64,000 nt of DNA from Delphinus delphis (Eukaryota; Chordata; Mammalia; Artiodactyla; Delphinidae), in NCBI RefSeq assembly GCF_949987515.2, contig NC_082690.1, forward strand, positions 103,786,400-103,850,399, in the 5' to 3' direction. Below the pieces are notes generated by a model that was given only the letters and a program-made list of their open reading frames with translations, searched no databases and was not told the origin of the DNA. The stretch's first letter is position 1, and each line of letters opens with the position of its first letter. Positions 29,462 through 47,442 of the stretch are shown here, in pieces. A program made the position numbers and the translations under genes.

Positions 29462-32400
29462 ATGGCAGCGCCGGTCCGCCTGGGCCGGAAACGACCGCTG
29501 CCCGTTTGCGCCAACCCGCTCTTCGTACGCTGGCTGACCGAGTGGCGGGACGAGGCAGTCAGCAGAGGGCGCCGCACGCAATTCGTGTTTCAGAAGGTGG
29601 GTTCTGGCCGGGCCTGATGGGGGACAGGTGCTGGCCGGGCCAGACAGCCAGGTCCACCCTGACCCGGTACTGTACCCCTACTCCGCCAGGCACTGCGCTC
29701 CCTACGGCGGTACCCACTGCCCCTGCACAGCGGCAAGGAAGCTAAGATCCTACAGCACTTCGGAGACGGGCTCTGCCGGATGCTGGACCGGCGGCTGCAG
29801 CAGCACAAGGCATCAGGTGGTGAACGCTGGGAGCAGGGGTCTGTGGTCCCCTGAGCCTCCCTCAGATGCAGCTTCTGTAACCACCTGGGATACTTTGGCT
29901 TCAGGCTCCCTGCTCCTGTCCAAGTTGCTGTTTGACGTCGGGCTAGTGGTTGACTTTTTCAGAACCTCACCGCTCTCACCAACCACTTGAGCTGGCCGCG
30001 TCACAGACCATCCTACCTGCTGGATTCCAGGGTCCAGGGTTGACTCTCTTCTACTCCCGCAGGTGACCACGCCCCATGTTCACCACCTGGAGCGAAGAGT
30101 CCAGCCCGGGAAAGGCCTGCCAAAGTCCAGGATCCTTACATGCCAGTGAGGAGAGGGCAGGGGGGTAGAAGGGAAAGCGGGAGCACCAGGAGTAAGATTT
30201 TCTGGCTTGGGGGACTTAGCTGGGCTGGGTCCAAATCCCACCAGTGACACCTGGCTCTGGACAAATGACTTATTCTGTCTGATGCTTAATTTTCTTATCT
30301 GTAGGTGTAGATAGTGAGTTATAATAGAGTCAGTTGAGAGAATTCCATGATCAAGCTATTTAGGGGGCCAAACCCAGTAAGTTATGGGATTTGCTGTTGA
30401 GTCTTCTTGTCTTACCTTCTCTGTCCTGTGCTAGAACTGAGGCTGGGCCAGGCCGATTACACCCCTACCCCACCCCCCACCCCCTGAAACTGTCCACCGT
30501 CTCATCCCAAGTTTGCAGGAGATCATACTATCACATGGCCTATTTTACAGATACAGAAGCTAGAGAGGCAGCTGAGTAATTTGCTCAGGGCCGTTTAGTC
30601 TGCTGAGATAGAACCTGAACCTCAGCTTTGCCAGGGATTGCGTCTGCAACAGCTGGCTGGCTTTTGGCTTCAAAGGCCCCCTGTACCTTTCAGGGTCCAA
30701 CCCAGCTCAAAGCAGGAGGCTCTGGCAAGTATTGGCCAGCTCGGCACTCGGGAGCTCGAGCAGTACTGCTGCTGCTGTACCGGGAACACCTGGTGAGCGC
30801 CTGACCAAATCGGGAGTCCGGGGAACTGAGGCCACGGGCCTGCGGCTCCTGGGGCAGGCTGCTCGGGCGCTGAACCTAAGTTGGTTACATTTCTGCCTTG
30901 GTTACAGAATCCTAGCAGCCACGGCTTCCTAACCAAGGATGAGCTGCTGCAGAGGTGTGCCCAGAAGGCTCCAAGGGTGAGCACTGAGAGGGGGAAGGAG
31001 GGAGCCAAGTGGCTCTGGATCTGACCCTGAGCCCACCACAGGCTGCCCTTCTTGGGAGCAAGCAGCGGGGTGAGACAAGGGGGTGGGCAGGTGGTAGCCC
31101 TGGGAGCTCTCTAAGGGTCTCCTCCCGTACGAACAGGTGGCCCCTGGAAGTGCTCGGCCCTGGCCAGCCCTCCGCTCCCTCCTCCACAGGAATCTCGTCC
31201 TCAGGACGCAGCAGCCAGCTAGGTGGGGAGAACAACGTGAGATGCAGGAGGCAGGGCCGGGGAGTATGCGTGCCGTGCTGAGGTGGCCCTGCAGCCTGAT
31301 GTGTACTTGTTGCCGACCAGAGGAGTGGCCCTGGGCAGGTCCAGAGGCAGCTGATCTGAGGGGCGAGAACGTGGCTAGCAGGAGGGGTGTTGGGCAGCCA
31401 CTGGCCTTGTTTGTGAAGTGTCGCCAAGGCTGGTGAGACCAGCCTAGCTGGGGGCAGGCAGGGGAGCCCGCCAAGTATGAGTGAAGAAGGGAGATCTGTG
31501 TTCTCTTTTTCCACCCACCAGGTACTCACTGACCCCAGAGGGTCTGGAGCTGGCCCAGAAGCTGTCTGAGTCGGAGGGCCTGAGCTTGCTGAGTGTGGGC
31601 AGCGGGCCAGAGGAGCCCCCTGGGGAGGAGCCTGCGGTGCCAGGAGCGGCCTCAGCTGAGCTGTGAGGAGGGGGAGGGGGGAGAACAGGGGAGCAGGAAT
31701 CGTCCCCAAAATGAGGCCAGGACCCCACCCTGTCTCCATCAGCTCCAGCTGAGCTGTGGCTGCCCCACCTCCTAGGGGTTAGAGGAGCAGCAGCCCGGGC
31801 CTTGCACACACCGACTTCCACCCCTTCTCCCCAGTAGTGGCGCCAGCGAAGGGAACGTCCAACAGCCACCGCTGGAGCTGGGGCCTGGAGAGTACAGGGT
31901 GCTGTTGTGCGTGGACGTTGGCGAGACCAAGGGGTGAGTGAGGTGGGGGGAGGTGAGGGAGAGGACGCGGCGAGGGCCCTGGCCTGCCCTCCCTCAGGCC
32001 TCCCACCGTGCAACTCCAGGGCGGGATCCAGGCCAGAGCTGCTCCGAGAGCTGCAGCGGCTGCACGTGACCCACACGGTGCGCAAGCTGCACGTTGGGGA
32101 CTTCGTGTGGGTGGCCCAAGAGACCAGTCCCAGGGACCCGGGTAAGGGGTGTGGATGGGCAGGTGGGGGGCAGAGGCAGGGCCTGGAGGGTGAGGGGACG
32201 CGAGCCAATGGGACACTTCTTGGCCTCTCGGCAGCACGACCTGGAGAACTAGTCCTGGACCACATCGTGGAACGAAAGCGGCTGGATGACCTGTGCAGCA
32301 GCATCATCGACGGCCGCTTCCGGGAGCAAAAGGTTCCTTCACTGGCCTCGCCACCCTCCCTGCCCCGGGCCCACTCAGGGGCACTTCTGGGTGGTATCTA

Positions 32401-34781
32401 GGCAGAGCTCCCACACCTCCAGCCACACCCCCTCTAGAGCTGCTCCAGGGCAGCCCCGAGATCAGACTCCCCTCGGGCCCCTCCAGGCACACAGTAGGTA
32501 TGCAGGGTCTCTGGGCAGGGCAGAGGAGCATGTTAGGACCCCTAGGGTGTCCAGCCCCTGCAGCCTGGGGTAAACAAGGCTCACCCCTCCAGGAGTGGAA
32601 CCGCAGCAGCTATGTGTCAGTGCCGGCTGCTAGGCTGACCCCATAGGCCACGTATAGGCCAAGGGAAGCTTGAAGAATGGGCATCGCTCAGATGGTGGCA
32701 GGGCTTTCTGTGCAAGAGTAGCAGCGTGAGCAAAGGTGTGGAGGCCGCTCTGAGGCAGGTGGAGAAGCTAGGGAGGATGAGGAGGCGAACTGGTGGGACC
32801 AAGGTCTTGTGACGGTTTTGAGGGTGACTTGATGGACACCTAGCATATGAGCATCCAGGTTTTGACCCACCTCACCCTCCCCAACTGCCTGCCCAGTTCC
32901 GGCTGAAGCGCTGCGGCCTGGGCCGTCGAGTATACCTGGTGGAAGAGCATGGCTCAGTGCGTAACCTCAGCCTTCCCGAGGGCACGCTGCTGCAGGCTGT
33001 CACCAACACTCAGGTGAGCCGGGAGGGCAGGGCCAGGCTGGCAGGGACCCTGTGGTCTACGGCTCTGCTCGGGAGCCACTCTCTTTCCCTTGGATCGTCT
33101 TCTTCAGGTCATCGATGGCTTCTTTGTGAAACGCACAGCAGATATTAAGGAGTCAGCAGCCTACCTGGCCCTGTTGACAAGGGGCCTGCAGAGACTCTAC
33201 CAGGTGAGCAGGTGCATCCATCCGGCACTGGCCCCTTACTTAGGTCGCGTGTTCCCTCAGGGAAGGCGAGGTGAGTGGGATCCCTGTTTCTCAGGCTGGC
33301 CCACTGAGGCCTGGGATGGGGCAAGGCCTGGCTGGGGGTTGTCCCCTAGAGCTCTGGCCTGGCCTCAGTTCCCTCTTCCCTCAGGGCCACACCCTCCACA
33401 GTCGCCCCTGGGGAACCCAAGGGGACCCTGAATCAAGGGCTGGGCCCTCCCCAAACCCTCTCTGCTCACTCCTCACCTTCAACGACTTCAACGCCGGAGC
33501 CATCAAGAACAAGGTACTGCCTCTGCCCAGCCCCTCCTTACGAGGTCCAGCCCTGGGCCGCTCCTCACATGGTCCTCCCCCGACCCCAGGCCCAGTCTGT
33601 GCGGGAGGTGTTTGCCAGGCAGCTGATGCAGGTGCGCGGAGTGAGCGGGGAGAAGGCGGCAGCCCTGGTAGATCAGTACAGCACCCCTGCCAGGTAGGCG
33701 GCCACAGAGCCCCTGTCCTCTGCCCCCGCCCACACCGCGTGGACGTCAACTCAGCCAGTGCCTTGCGGGTAGTCTGGCTCTGTGAGGGCTGGACAGACCC
33801 AGCTGATACCTGAGGAGTTCACGGAGGTCCGGTGGTGAGGAAGACAGAGCCAGCCAAGACCAGACAGAATCTCAGGCATTGGGAGGAGGGGGAGAGAGAC
33901 ATTCTACAGTTAAGTCCTCTACATACGAACAAGTTCCATTCCAAGAGCACGTTCATGAGTCCGATTTGTTCGTAAGTCTAACAAAGTTAGCTTAAATACC
34001 CAACTAACACAGTCAGCTATATACCGCTGCTCTTACGCTTGCTTCTGGACATCCTGGGCTTGAAGTAAAGATACTGTACTCCTGTACTCTGTACAGTACC
34101 GTAGAGTAAAGCACAGCCACCTGTGGAGGATGCACGTGAGTGAGCATGTACACCAGACACATGAACTAACTTCCGTGATTGGACATGCGAACATATGTTC
34201 ATATCTTTGAAAGTTCACAACTTGAAGGTTCGTATGGAGGGGACTTCCTGTACCTGGTGCAGCAGAGAAGGCTTCCTGGAGGAGTGGGCGGGCCATGAAG
34301 ACTGGGCCAAGAACAGCCATACTTGGGAAACATTTGCAGAAGCATGAAAGGAGGGTGAGCAGGATGGAGCAGGGCCTTGAATGCCAGGTTCAGGAAGTGC
34401 GGCCATGGTCCTGACTCCTCTAACCCATGCCAACCTCTTCCGGCCCGCCTCCCGTGACACTGGCCTGAGCCACTCGGGATGGGCCAGCAGTCAGCCATTG
34501 CCAAAACTTAGAAACTCATACTCCCCACCCCACCCTCAGCCTGCTGGCCGCCTATGACGCCTGTGCCACGCCGAAGGAAAAGGAAATGCTGCTGAGCACC
34601 ATCAAGTGCGGACCCCTGCAGAGGTGAGGGCAGGAGACAGAACCTGGAGAGAGTAGGTGGGGTGCGGTTACCCTCACCCAGGCCTGACCCTTACGTGCCT
34701 TTCTCTTTGTGCAGGAATCTGGGGCCAGCTCTGAGCAGGACCTTGTCACAGCTTTACTGCAGCCACGGCCCCCTGACCTGA
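29462..34781 (+). CDS. MUS81: Crossover junction endonuclease MUS81 (16 coding exons)
   Basis: Exons are 29462-29596, 29690-29816, 30063-30145, 30694-30792, 30908-30976, 31137-31222, 31522-31662, 31835-31933, 32020-32141, 32235-32332, 32897-33013, 33108-33203, 33385-33513, 33590-33693, 34540-34623 and 34715-34781. They join to 551 codons plus stop, the human length. MUS81 pairs with EME1 or EME2 to cut 3'-flaps, stalled forks and nicked Holliday junctions in the nucleus. The XPF-type nuclease motif ERKRLDD falls at residues 333-339, with the metal-binding aspartates at 338-339, and an upstream VDVGE segment is in exon 8. The C-terminal helix-hairpin-helix reads [12 protein letters not shown]. 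Oddities are a CAGTAG tandem acceptor before exon 8, a weak donor (AAG|gttcct) after exon 10, and a mariner-type element in intron 14. The gene appears intact. Confidence 0.97.
33907..34250. mobile_element. Non-autonomous Tc1/mariner-type DNA transposon
   Basis: The 344 bp element has terminal inverted repeats. The left end starts CAGTTAAGTCCTCTACATAC. The right end read on the minus strand starts CAGGAAGTCCCCTCCATACG. TA dinucleotides flank both ends (33,905-33,906 and 34,251-34,252), as expected for TA-targeting mariner or pogo/Tigger transposases. It has no transposase frame. It lies in MUS81 intron 14. I cannot name the family with certainty. Confidence 0.8.
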
Positions 34782-34855
34782 GCTATGCCACAAGACAGAA
34801 CCCCGCCCCCATCTTCCCAGGCTACGCAGCCTTTTAACCGGGATCTTTGGGCTAC

Positions 34856-34861
34856 AATAAA
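34856..34861 (+). terminator. MUS81: MUS81 poly(A) signal
   Basis: AATAAA 75 bp after the MUS81 stop codon, followed by a T/G-rich stretch. It gives a very short 3' untranslated region. Confidence 0.9.
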
Positions 34862-34889
34862 AATCTTAAGTGTTTGCAGCTTTATGTGT

Positions 34890-35535
34890 TAGGAGGAGAT
34901 GCCAGGCCCCAGGGGTCTTGTAAGATATCCAGGTGGGAACTGGGGAGACCATTGGGTCCAGTTTTTAAACTGAGCTCCTCAGGACCCGTGGGGTCCCCTG
35001 GCAGGGCACTGAGACTGCCAGGGAGATGAAGTCAGTGAGGCGTTGCAACTTTGAATCTAGTTTATGTCATCAGAGTTCTCTGATCAAATAAAGTTTCCTT
35101 TGAGAAGAAGTTCTGTAGCTAGGAAAAGAAAAGTTTATAAAGCGCTGACAGTCCAGTTGCCTCATTTTATGGATTGGAACACTGAGGCTCAGGGAGCGAT
35201 CGTTTGAGACCAAGCTAGGATGGAAACCCAGGGCCTCCTGGCACTGTCTAGAGCAGGATTGTTCGGGCCACTGCAGAGCAGCCAAGCCCACGTTTCTGGG
35301 CTGTGGCCTGGAGTCTGCAGCCTCATTACCTCTTGCCTCCTCAGGGTGATTCTGATGCCCATGGTATATAGGCCAGTTCCAGTCTTGGGGATGCAGCTCC
35401 CAGCTCCTGTCAATGGAGCCCTTCATCCTGGACAGAGACACCCCCCGCCTTTAGGTGGACGTGGCCTGCCTCCCATGAGCCTGCCCTTTCCCCACTCTGG
35501 GGTTCACTGCAGTGTGACCCACCCACCTCAGCCAC
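34890..35535. other. MUS81-EFEMP2 convergent spacer
   Basis: No exon is recognised. 'ttttatggattggaacactg' followed by 'aggctcagggag' near 35,165 looks like an MIR remnant. A plus-strand AATAAA near 35,086 could serve a longer MUS81 3' end. Confidence 0.5.
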
Positions 35536-35555
35536 CAGGACTCCTTCTTTCTCCC

Positions 35556-35561
35556 TTTATT
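35556..35561 (-). terminator. EFEMP2: EFEMP2 poly(A) signal
   Basis: TTTATT on plus (AATAAA on minus), 125 bp beyond the EFEMP2 stop codon. Confidence 0.8.
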
Positions 35562-35685
35562 GCCTTTCTCTCTCTACCCTTCACAACAGCGTCTTCCCTT
35601 TTTAGCAGAACACAGTCATCCCTGAGCCCCAGGCTCCTCGGCTACAGGGAACCTCCCCCTCCCTGAGAGCTCCCCCGCCCACTCC

Positions 35686-41439
<5,754 letters not shown>

Positions 41440-42090
41440 CCTGGGGCTGGGGGATGGTGGGCGGGGGTCAGGGCGCCTCTGCCGCAGCAGCCCGCATTCC
41501 CGGTACCAGGACTCAGAGCCGTGGCCCCGGTCGCCTCCTGCCCGGAACCGTGCTTGGGGCACCGGAGCCTCCCAGGGCCGAGGGCCGACTCCTCACGCAG
41601 GCCGGGGTTCAGGGCCCACCCGCCCGGGGCCGCCCCGCCCCCGCCCGGTCCCCCAGCGGCTCCGGCCGAGGAGCGCGGGCCTCTCGGCTCCTTGCTGACG
41701 CGACTCGGCCGAGACTCTGGCTCGCGCCCTCCCCCCATGGACGGCCACTCACTTGGGCCCGCGACGGCCCCGCGGCCCGCGGCTCCGGCGGCTCGGCTGG
41801 CTTCGGCACTGCCTGCGGCAGACGGACAGGCGGACGGCGCAGCTCCCTGGACGCGCGGCCCCAGGAAGCGCCCCCCGCCCGCCCGCCCGCCGCGGCGCGG
41901 CCCACCCCGGCGCCTCCGCCCGCCCCTCAGCGGATTCCTGAGCCCGTGCCAGGGGGAGGGACCCCGACCCCCCACTTCTCCGCCCCCAGCCGGCCGCAGG
42001 CCCCCACCCGGTCCCCCGCGGCGCCTCCCGGAGCCGCCTCCCGGCGCCGGGCCAGGGTCCCCTAGCGCCCGATCCTGGGGGCATTGGCCC
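41440..42090 (-). promoter_or_regulatory. EFEMP2: EFEMP2 CpG-island promoter and non-coding exon 1
   Basis: Extremely GC- and CpG-rich. On the minus strand a good donor (CAA|GTGAGT, exon edge at 41,753) lies upstream of the acceptor at 41,440, predicting a non-coding first exon that starts around 41,800-41,900. Long frames on both strands (for example 41,292-42,143) are products of composition. Confidence 0.65.
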
Positions 42091-42124
42091 TGATGCCAGG
42101 CCCCCGACTCACTTAGGAGCCCCC

Positions 42125-42480
42125 ACGCTTTCACTTTGCGCACCCCAAAATGTCATCCTGCGCACCTAGACCCTGCCTAATCTGCGCCCCCAGAATTCCT
42201 GTGCACTTAAGGCCGGGGCCCACAGACTCTTTCTGCGCCTCCCAGAATGTCATCCTGGGGACCTAGACCCCACCTAATCCTGGGACTTCCAGATCCTCAC
42301 TCTGCAGCCTCCAGAATGTTATTCTGTGCACGCGGACAGTCACTCTGGAAATACCAGAACTTCGTCCAGGGTCACCAGACCCTCGCCCTAAGAAAAGACG
42401 CTCCCAGGTCCAGAACTGTCCATCTCGGTCCCTTCTCCTCTCCATCCCCAGGGCTGTCTTCAGCCAGGCGGTCCCTTCAC
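42125..42480. repeat. Degenerate minisatellite upstream of EFEMP2
   Basis: The core 'agaatgtcatcctg' followed by 'acctagaccc' and 'cctaatc' recurs at about 42,146 and 42,243. Shorter derivatives occur near 42,190, 42,312 and 42,345. Spacing varies from about 45 to 97 bp. It has no coding sense. Confidence 0.65.
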
Positions 42481-43059
42481 TCCAGAACGGCCTCCTGCGA
42501 GCCCTCAGTCCGAGAGGCTACCTCAGTTTGGGGCGGGGGCGGCAGTTCACTTCTGGCCCAGAATGAATGGAAGCCCCTGAGAAGGCGGGCAGGGCCGAAC
42601 TCGGGCGTGCAGGACGCCAGGGTCCGGTGCCATCGCCTTCCTGGCCATCCTCCCACCAGCGTCCCCCGACCCCACACACACACCCCGCCCCCAGTCCCCG
42701 GGTTTCTGCATCCTCTCCCAAGCAGAGGGAGAGCCCTAAGGGGAGGAGTTTGGGCGGAGCTGGCTCCCAGGAAGGGGTTGGGGTCTTGCCCTGGCCACGT
42801 CTCAGGGCGGGGCCAGACGGGAAAGGGCTGCGTGTCTAGGGGTCCCCTGCCTGGAGGCAGACAGGGTGTGGGAACTGCCGAGCCTTCGGTTCCCTTTCCC
42901 ACCCCTGTTTATCTTCACTATCGCCCCGCCGGGGGAGAGGAGAGGACTTAACGGTGGGTCCTGGGGTGAGCCTTCCGGGTGCAGTGTGAACTGGAGAGCA
43001 CCTCGCCACCCCCAAATCCTTCCCAGCACCATCCCCCAACGTGCGGGGAAGGAGCCTAA

Positions 43060-43760
43060 AAATAATAGTTCTTTAAAACCAAAAATACAGACAGTAACAA
43101 GTGCTGGCGAGGAGATGGAGAAATTGGAACACTCATACACTGTGGGTGGGAATGTAAGATGGGGCAGCCACTGTGGAAAACAGTCTGGCAGGTCCTCAGA
43201 AATGTTACCACGTGACCCAGCGATTTCACTCCTAGGTATATACCCAGGGGGATTGAAAACACAATCCACACACACACACACGAAATCTGTACAGTGTTCA
43301 TAGCAACACTATTCATAAGAACCAAAATATAGAACCAATCTAATGTTCATCAATTGATGAAAGGATAAGCAAAAAATGGTAACACGGTGGAATGTTATTC
43401 AGCCATAAAAAGGAATGAAGTACTGATATATGCTACAACATGGATGAATCTTGAAAATAGTACACTAGTTGAAAGAAGCCAGACACAAAAGGCCACATAT
43501 TCCACTTACTTATATGACACGCCCAGAATAGGCAAATCTGAAAGACAAACTAGATGAGTGTTTGCCGGGGGAAGGGGAATGGGGAAATGACTTCTAATGG
43601 GTATGGGGTTTCTTTTCGGGTGATGAAAATGCTCTGATATTAGACAGTGGTGATGGTTACACCATTATGCAAATACGTGAAAAACCGCTGAATTGTACAC
43701 TTATAAATGGTGAATTTTATGGTATGTGAATTATACCTCAATAAAGCTGTTATGTGAACC
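43060..43760 (+). mobile_element. LINE-1 3' fragment between EFEMP2 and CTSW
   Basis: Reads 'agtgctggcgaggagatgga', 'agccataaaaaggaatgaag' and 'gaattatacctcaataaagc', the last ORF2 residues and 3' end of an older L1 family. It is interrupted by stops. Confidence 0.85.
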
Positions 43761-45045
43761 TCCAGCTCTGAGGGCTGACATGGGGCTTTAGCCATAGGTC
43801 ACACACAGCCAGAAGCAGCTTGGGACACATGCCTGGGATCTAGAATCATGAAGCCAGGTACCCCTCTGTGGATGGTCTGTCTACTGTATTTTAATAAAGG
43901 CAGCATCACTCTTTTTTCCAAATAGAGGAGTCCCTTGGCTTACTATCCGGGGTGTGTGGGTGGGGGGGGCGGGGGGCTGGGTGCAGCAAAACGGGATCTC
44001 ACAGCTTTGGGAAGATTCCTAATGAATGAAGAAAAGAGGTGGTGAGCTCATGAGTGGATGGATCCCTTCCCGTCGCTCCCATCCCCATGGAACCCCGAGA
44101 AAGCCAGCTTTTTTCTCACCCATCTCTTGTATTGGGTGCTGGTTGCCAGCCTGGAGGCCCATATGGGAGCTCCCTAGCCCAAGGACCCACTTAAAACCAA
44201 GGCAGAAGTAACAGGTGTGAACACCCCTGCCCAGCCCTTAGCCTCCGGCCTTACTCTGTCTGAGATGCCAACCCTGCTATCTTTCCGCCCCCTCAGGCCC
44301 ACCCACACCCCTCATCCCCATCCCCAGACTGATAGGAATGAAGAACAGAAGGAGGTAGTAGATGCCACTTGCTGTCCCCCAGACCCTGAACTTTTCTATT
44401 TAAAACCCATGACGACCAATTGCTCAGTCAACAAATCCCCACTGAGCCAGCTCTGTGCCCAGCCCCTTCCTGGGTGCTGAGGACACAAGCAAGGCAGATA
44501 CCTCCGGTGCGGTTGGGACGCAGACGCCCAGTAGGCACAGGCACAGCAGGGGCTCAAGGAGCTGCAGGTTACACCACAGGATGGGTGAGCTGCTTGGAGG
44601 TGACTTCTGAGCCGACTGAGCTTTGTAATAGGATGAACAAGAATGCTCTCCGGGGGCCACTGACCACCACCCATCCCCCCAGTCATCAGGGCCTGTGGCT
44701 TCCATAGCCCCCTGTTTCCCGCTCAAGGCACTGATGGCCTTACATTGTCACTGCCCACTTAGGATCTGTCTCCTCCTGTCCCCTTAAGGACAGATCCATC
44801 TCCATATCCCTAGAATCGCCCAGAACAGCATGGGCAGAGAGCCTCTGTTGAATAAAGGGGAGGAGCGGGGTACAGGAAGGCAGGGGGCCATGTAGGGACA
44901 AAAGCCTGAAGGCCTCTTGTGCTCGGGGGTCCTCCTCCCCCTCGCAGCCTGGTTTCCCCTTTGTGGTTTCTCCAGCTCCACCCTCTCAGCCCCTCCACCT
45001 TGGTCTGCATAGCTTCCTGCCGCTGACACTCTGGTCTGCGGCGTC
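43760..45045. other. CTSW upstream region
   Basis: No exon before CTSW is recognised. A RUNX-type TGTGGTTT is at 44,962-44,969, about 77 bp before the CTSW ATG, and CTTCCTG (ETS-like) is at about 45,013. No TATA box is obvious. Both motifs fit the lymphoid expression known for CTSW, but function is inferred. Confidence 0.5.
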
Positions 45046-47358
45046 ATGTCACTAACTGTCCATCTCTCCTGTCTCCTGGCCCTGTTGGTGGCAGGCCTGG
45101 CCCAAGGCATCAAGAGCTCCCTCAGGGGCCAGGTAAGCGTCCCCAGCCTGCTCCCCATGCCTGGGGCTCACCCCCTCAGAAACAGTGCTTTGCTCCTACT
45201 TCTCAGAGGGAGCAACTGAGGCTGGAGAGGTGATTGACGCGTCCAGGCCCACACAGGGAGAAGAGGGGGTGAACCGGCTGCTCCCCTAACCCAGTCCTGG
45301 CACATCTGGGAGCTGAGGTGTGTCCCAGCAATGACTCCTCACCTCTCCGCCTCCCCACTGCCCTTGGTTGTTTTTCCAGGACCCAGGTCCCCAGCCTCTG
45401 GAGCTGAAAGAGGTCTTCACGTTGTTCCAGATCCAGTACAACCGGAGTTACTCACACCCAGCAGGTATCACGGGGCGCAAATGTCTCCGGTCCAACCCCC
45501 CTTCTCCCATTTAAGAGACAAGGAAATCAAGCCACAGGGTGGGGAATGTGCTTGGCCAAAGCCACTCAGCAGGACAGTGACAGGGCTGGGGGTGTACTCC
45601 CTGGTTTCCCAAATGCACAAGTGGGGACAGGATCATCCTTGGCTACGAACCTGGAGGGAGGCAGCAGCTGTTGGGGGTCTGACTGGTCCAAGAGGATCCT
45701 TCACCTCCAGAGCCACTTTCCTGTGACTGCAGGCAGCAGGCAGGAGGCCGCCATCTAGTCATGAGTTCATTCAGCAAACACCCAAGGATACCCATTTTGT
45801 CCCCAAGCTGGGGACTCCCTCTCCACCCCCAGGAGTTGCCAGCCCTGCCCCTGCCCTCTGGATCTCATCTCCTATAGGGGGATGGTCTGTGAGCACCTTT
45901 CAGCCCAGACTTCCTGTGCCATGGACCTGTACCCCACCCTCCCCCACCTCGTTCCAGCCACAGACTTGCGGTCAGAGATGTGAAGTACAGAGAGCGATGA
46001 CCTGGCAGGATGCCGATCTCTAACCATCCACTTTTCCCTTGAGTCACTCTGCCTTCCGACCCTTTACTTGGCTTCTCCCCCAGGTGGGCGGAGATACCCC
46101 TTCTGGCTTCCTAGGAAAACCCAACCCTAGGGGCGCTGGGGAGCCACTTCCTTGGCCCAGGTGTCTGTAGCAGGGCCTGCAAGGACCACGGGAAACACAG
46201 CCAGTGCTCACCTGGGCGAGTGTGGATGAGAAGCCAAGCCAGTGACCACTTCCTACCCCTGGGGGCTTGGAAGCCAGCCTAGGACAACCTCCTTTTGGTC
46301 TAGAGCATGCTCGCCGCCTGGACATCTTTGCCCGAAACCTGGCCAAGGCTCAGCAGCTGCAAGAGGAGGACTTGGGCACAGCTGAGTTTGGGGTGACTCC
46401 ATTCAGTGACCTCACAGGTACCGGGACCCCCTCCTGGCCCCTAGGTGGTAGGTGGGGAAGCAGAACCTTCTCCAGGGATACTAGCAGATGGACAGGGCAG
46501 GTTTTTGGCTTTTGTTTCCCAGAGGGACTCTGAGGACCAGAGGCCTGGGTGCTTGGCCCAAATCAGAGATCAGGGGCAGGAACTCCGGAGGCCGGGGTCG
46601 CAACCCAGCTCAGGGGGAGGCAGCAGGTGCAGGGGAGTGCACCCCAGCAAGGAACCTGGCCTCTCTCTAGGCCTCAGTACCCTTGCCTTTCTGTCTCCCA
46701 GGGTATTAGGGGGACTCAGATGGCTGAGGATGTGGATGGCTGAAGTGAGAGGCAGACTGTGGGGGAGAGGGGGTAAAAACTGCAAAATTTGGGGGCCCCA
46801 TCTGTCTCCCAGAGGAGGAGTTTGGCCAGCTTTATGGGCATCAGAGGGTGGCTGGAGAGGCCCCCAGTGTGAGCCAAAAGGTAGGGTCTGAAGAGTGGGG
46901 GCAGTCAGTGCCCCTGACCTGTGACTGGCGGAAGAAGGCTGGCATCATCTCACCCATCAGGAATCAGGTATCTGCCCCCATGCGGCCTGGCCCAATCCAG
47001 CCCTGGTGGCGGGAGGGGGAGGGGAGGGGCAAGGCCTGCATTCCCTACCCCCACCCCCATCCTTCTACCACTAGCAAAACTGCAACTGTTGCTGGGCCAT
47101 GGCAGCAGCGGGCAACATCGAGGCCCTGTGGGCCATCAAAAACGATCAATCTCTGGAAGTCTCTGTGCAAGGTATGGCTGGGGGAGGGGACCTGTGTGAC
47201 TGAGGCGGGGGTGCCTGAGGCCCGGGCACCCACACTGTCCCTGCTTGCACCAGAGCTGCTCGACTGTGACCGCTGTGGGAATGGCTGCAAGGGCGGTTTC
47301 GTCTGGGATGCGTTCATAACTGTCCTCAACAACAGTGAGTGCCTGTCTCTCGGGGCAG

Positions 47359-47442
<84 letters not shown>

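Noticed and set aside
30912..32307. Large minus-strand frames antisense to MUS81
   Set aside because: They are shadows of GC-rich MUS81 exons. The MUS81 exons themselves match the known protein throughout.
42137..42345. Possible CRISPR-like array
   Set aside because: The genome is mammalian. The repeats are degenerate and unevenly spaced, as in a decayed minisatellite.
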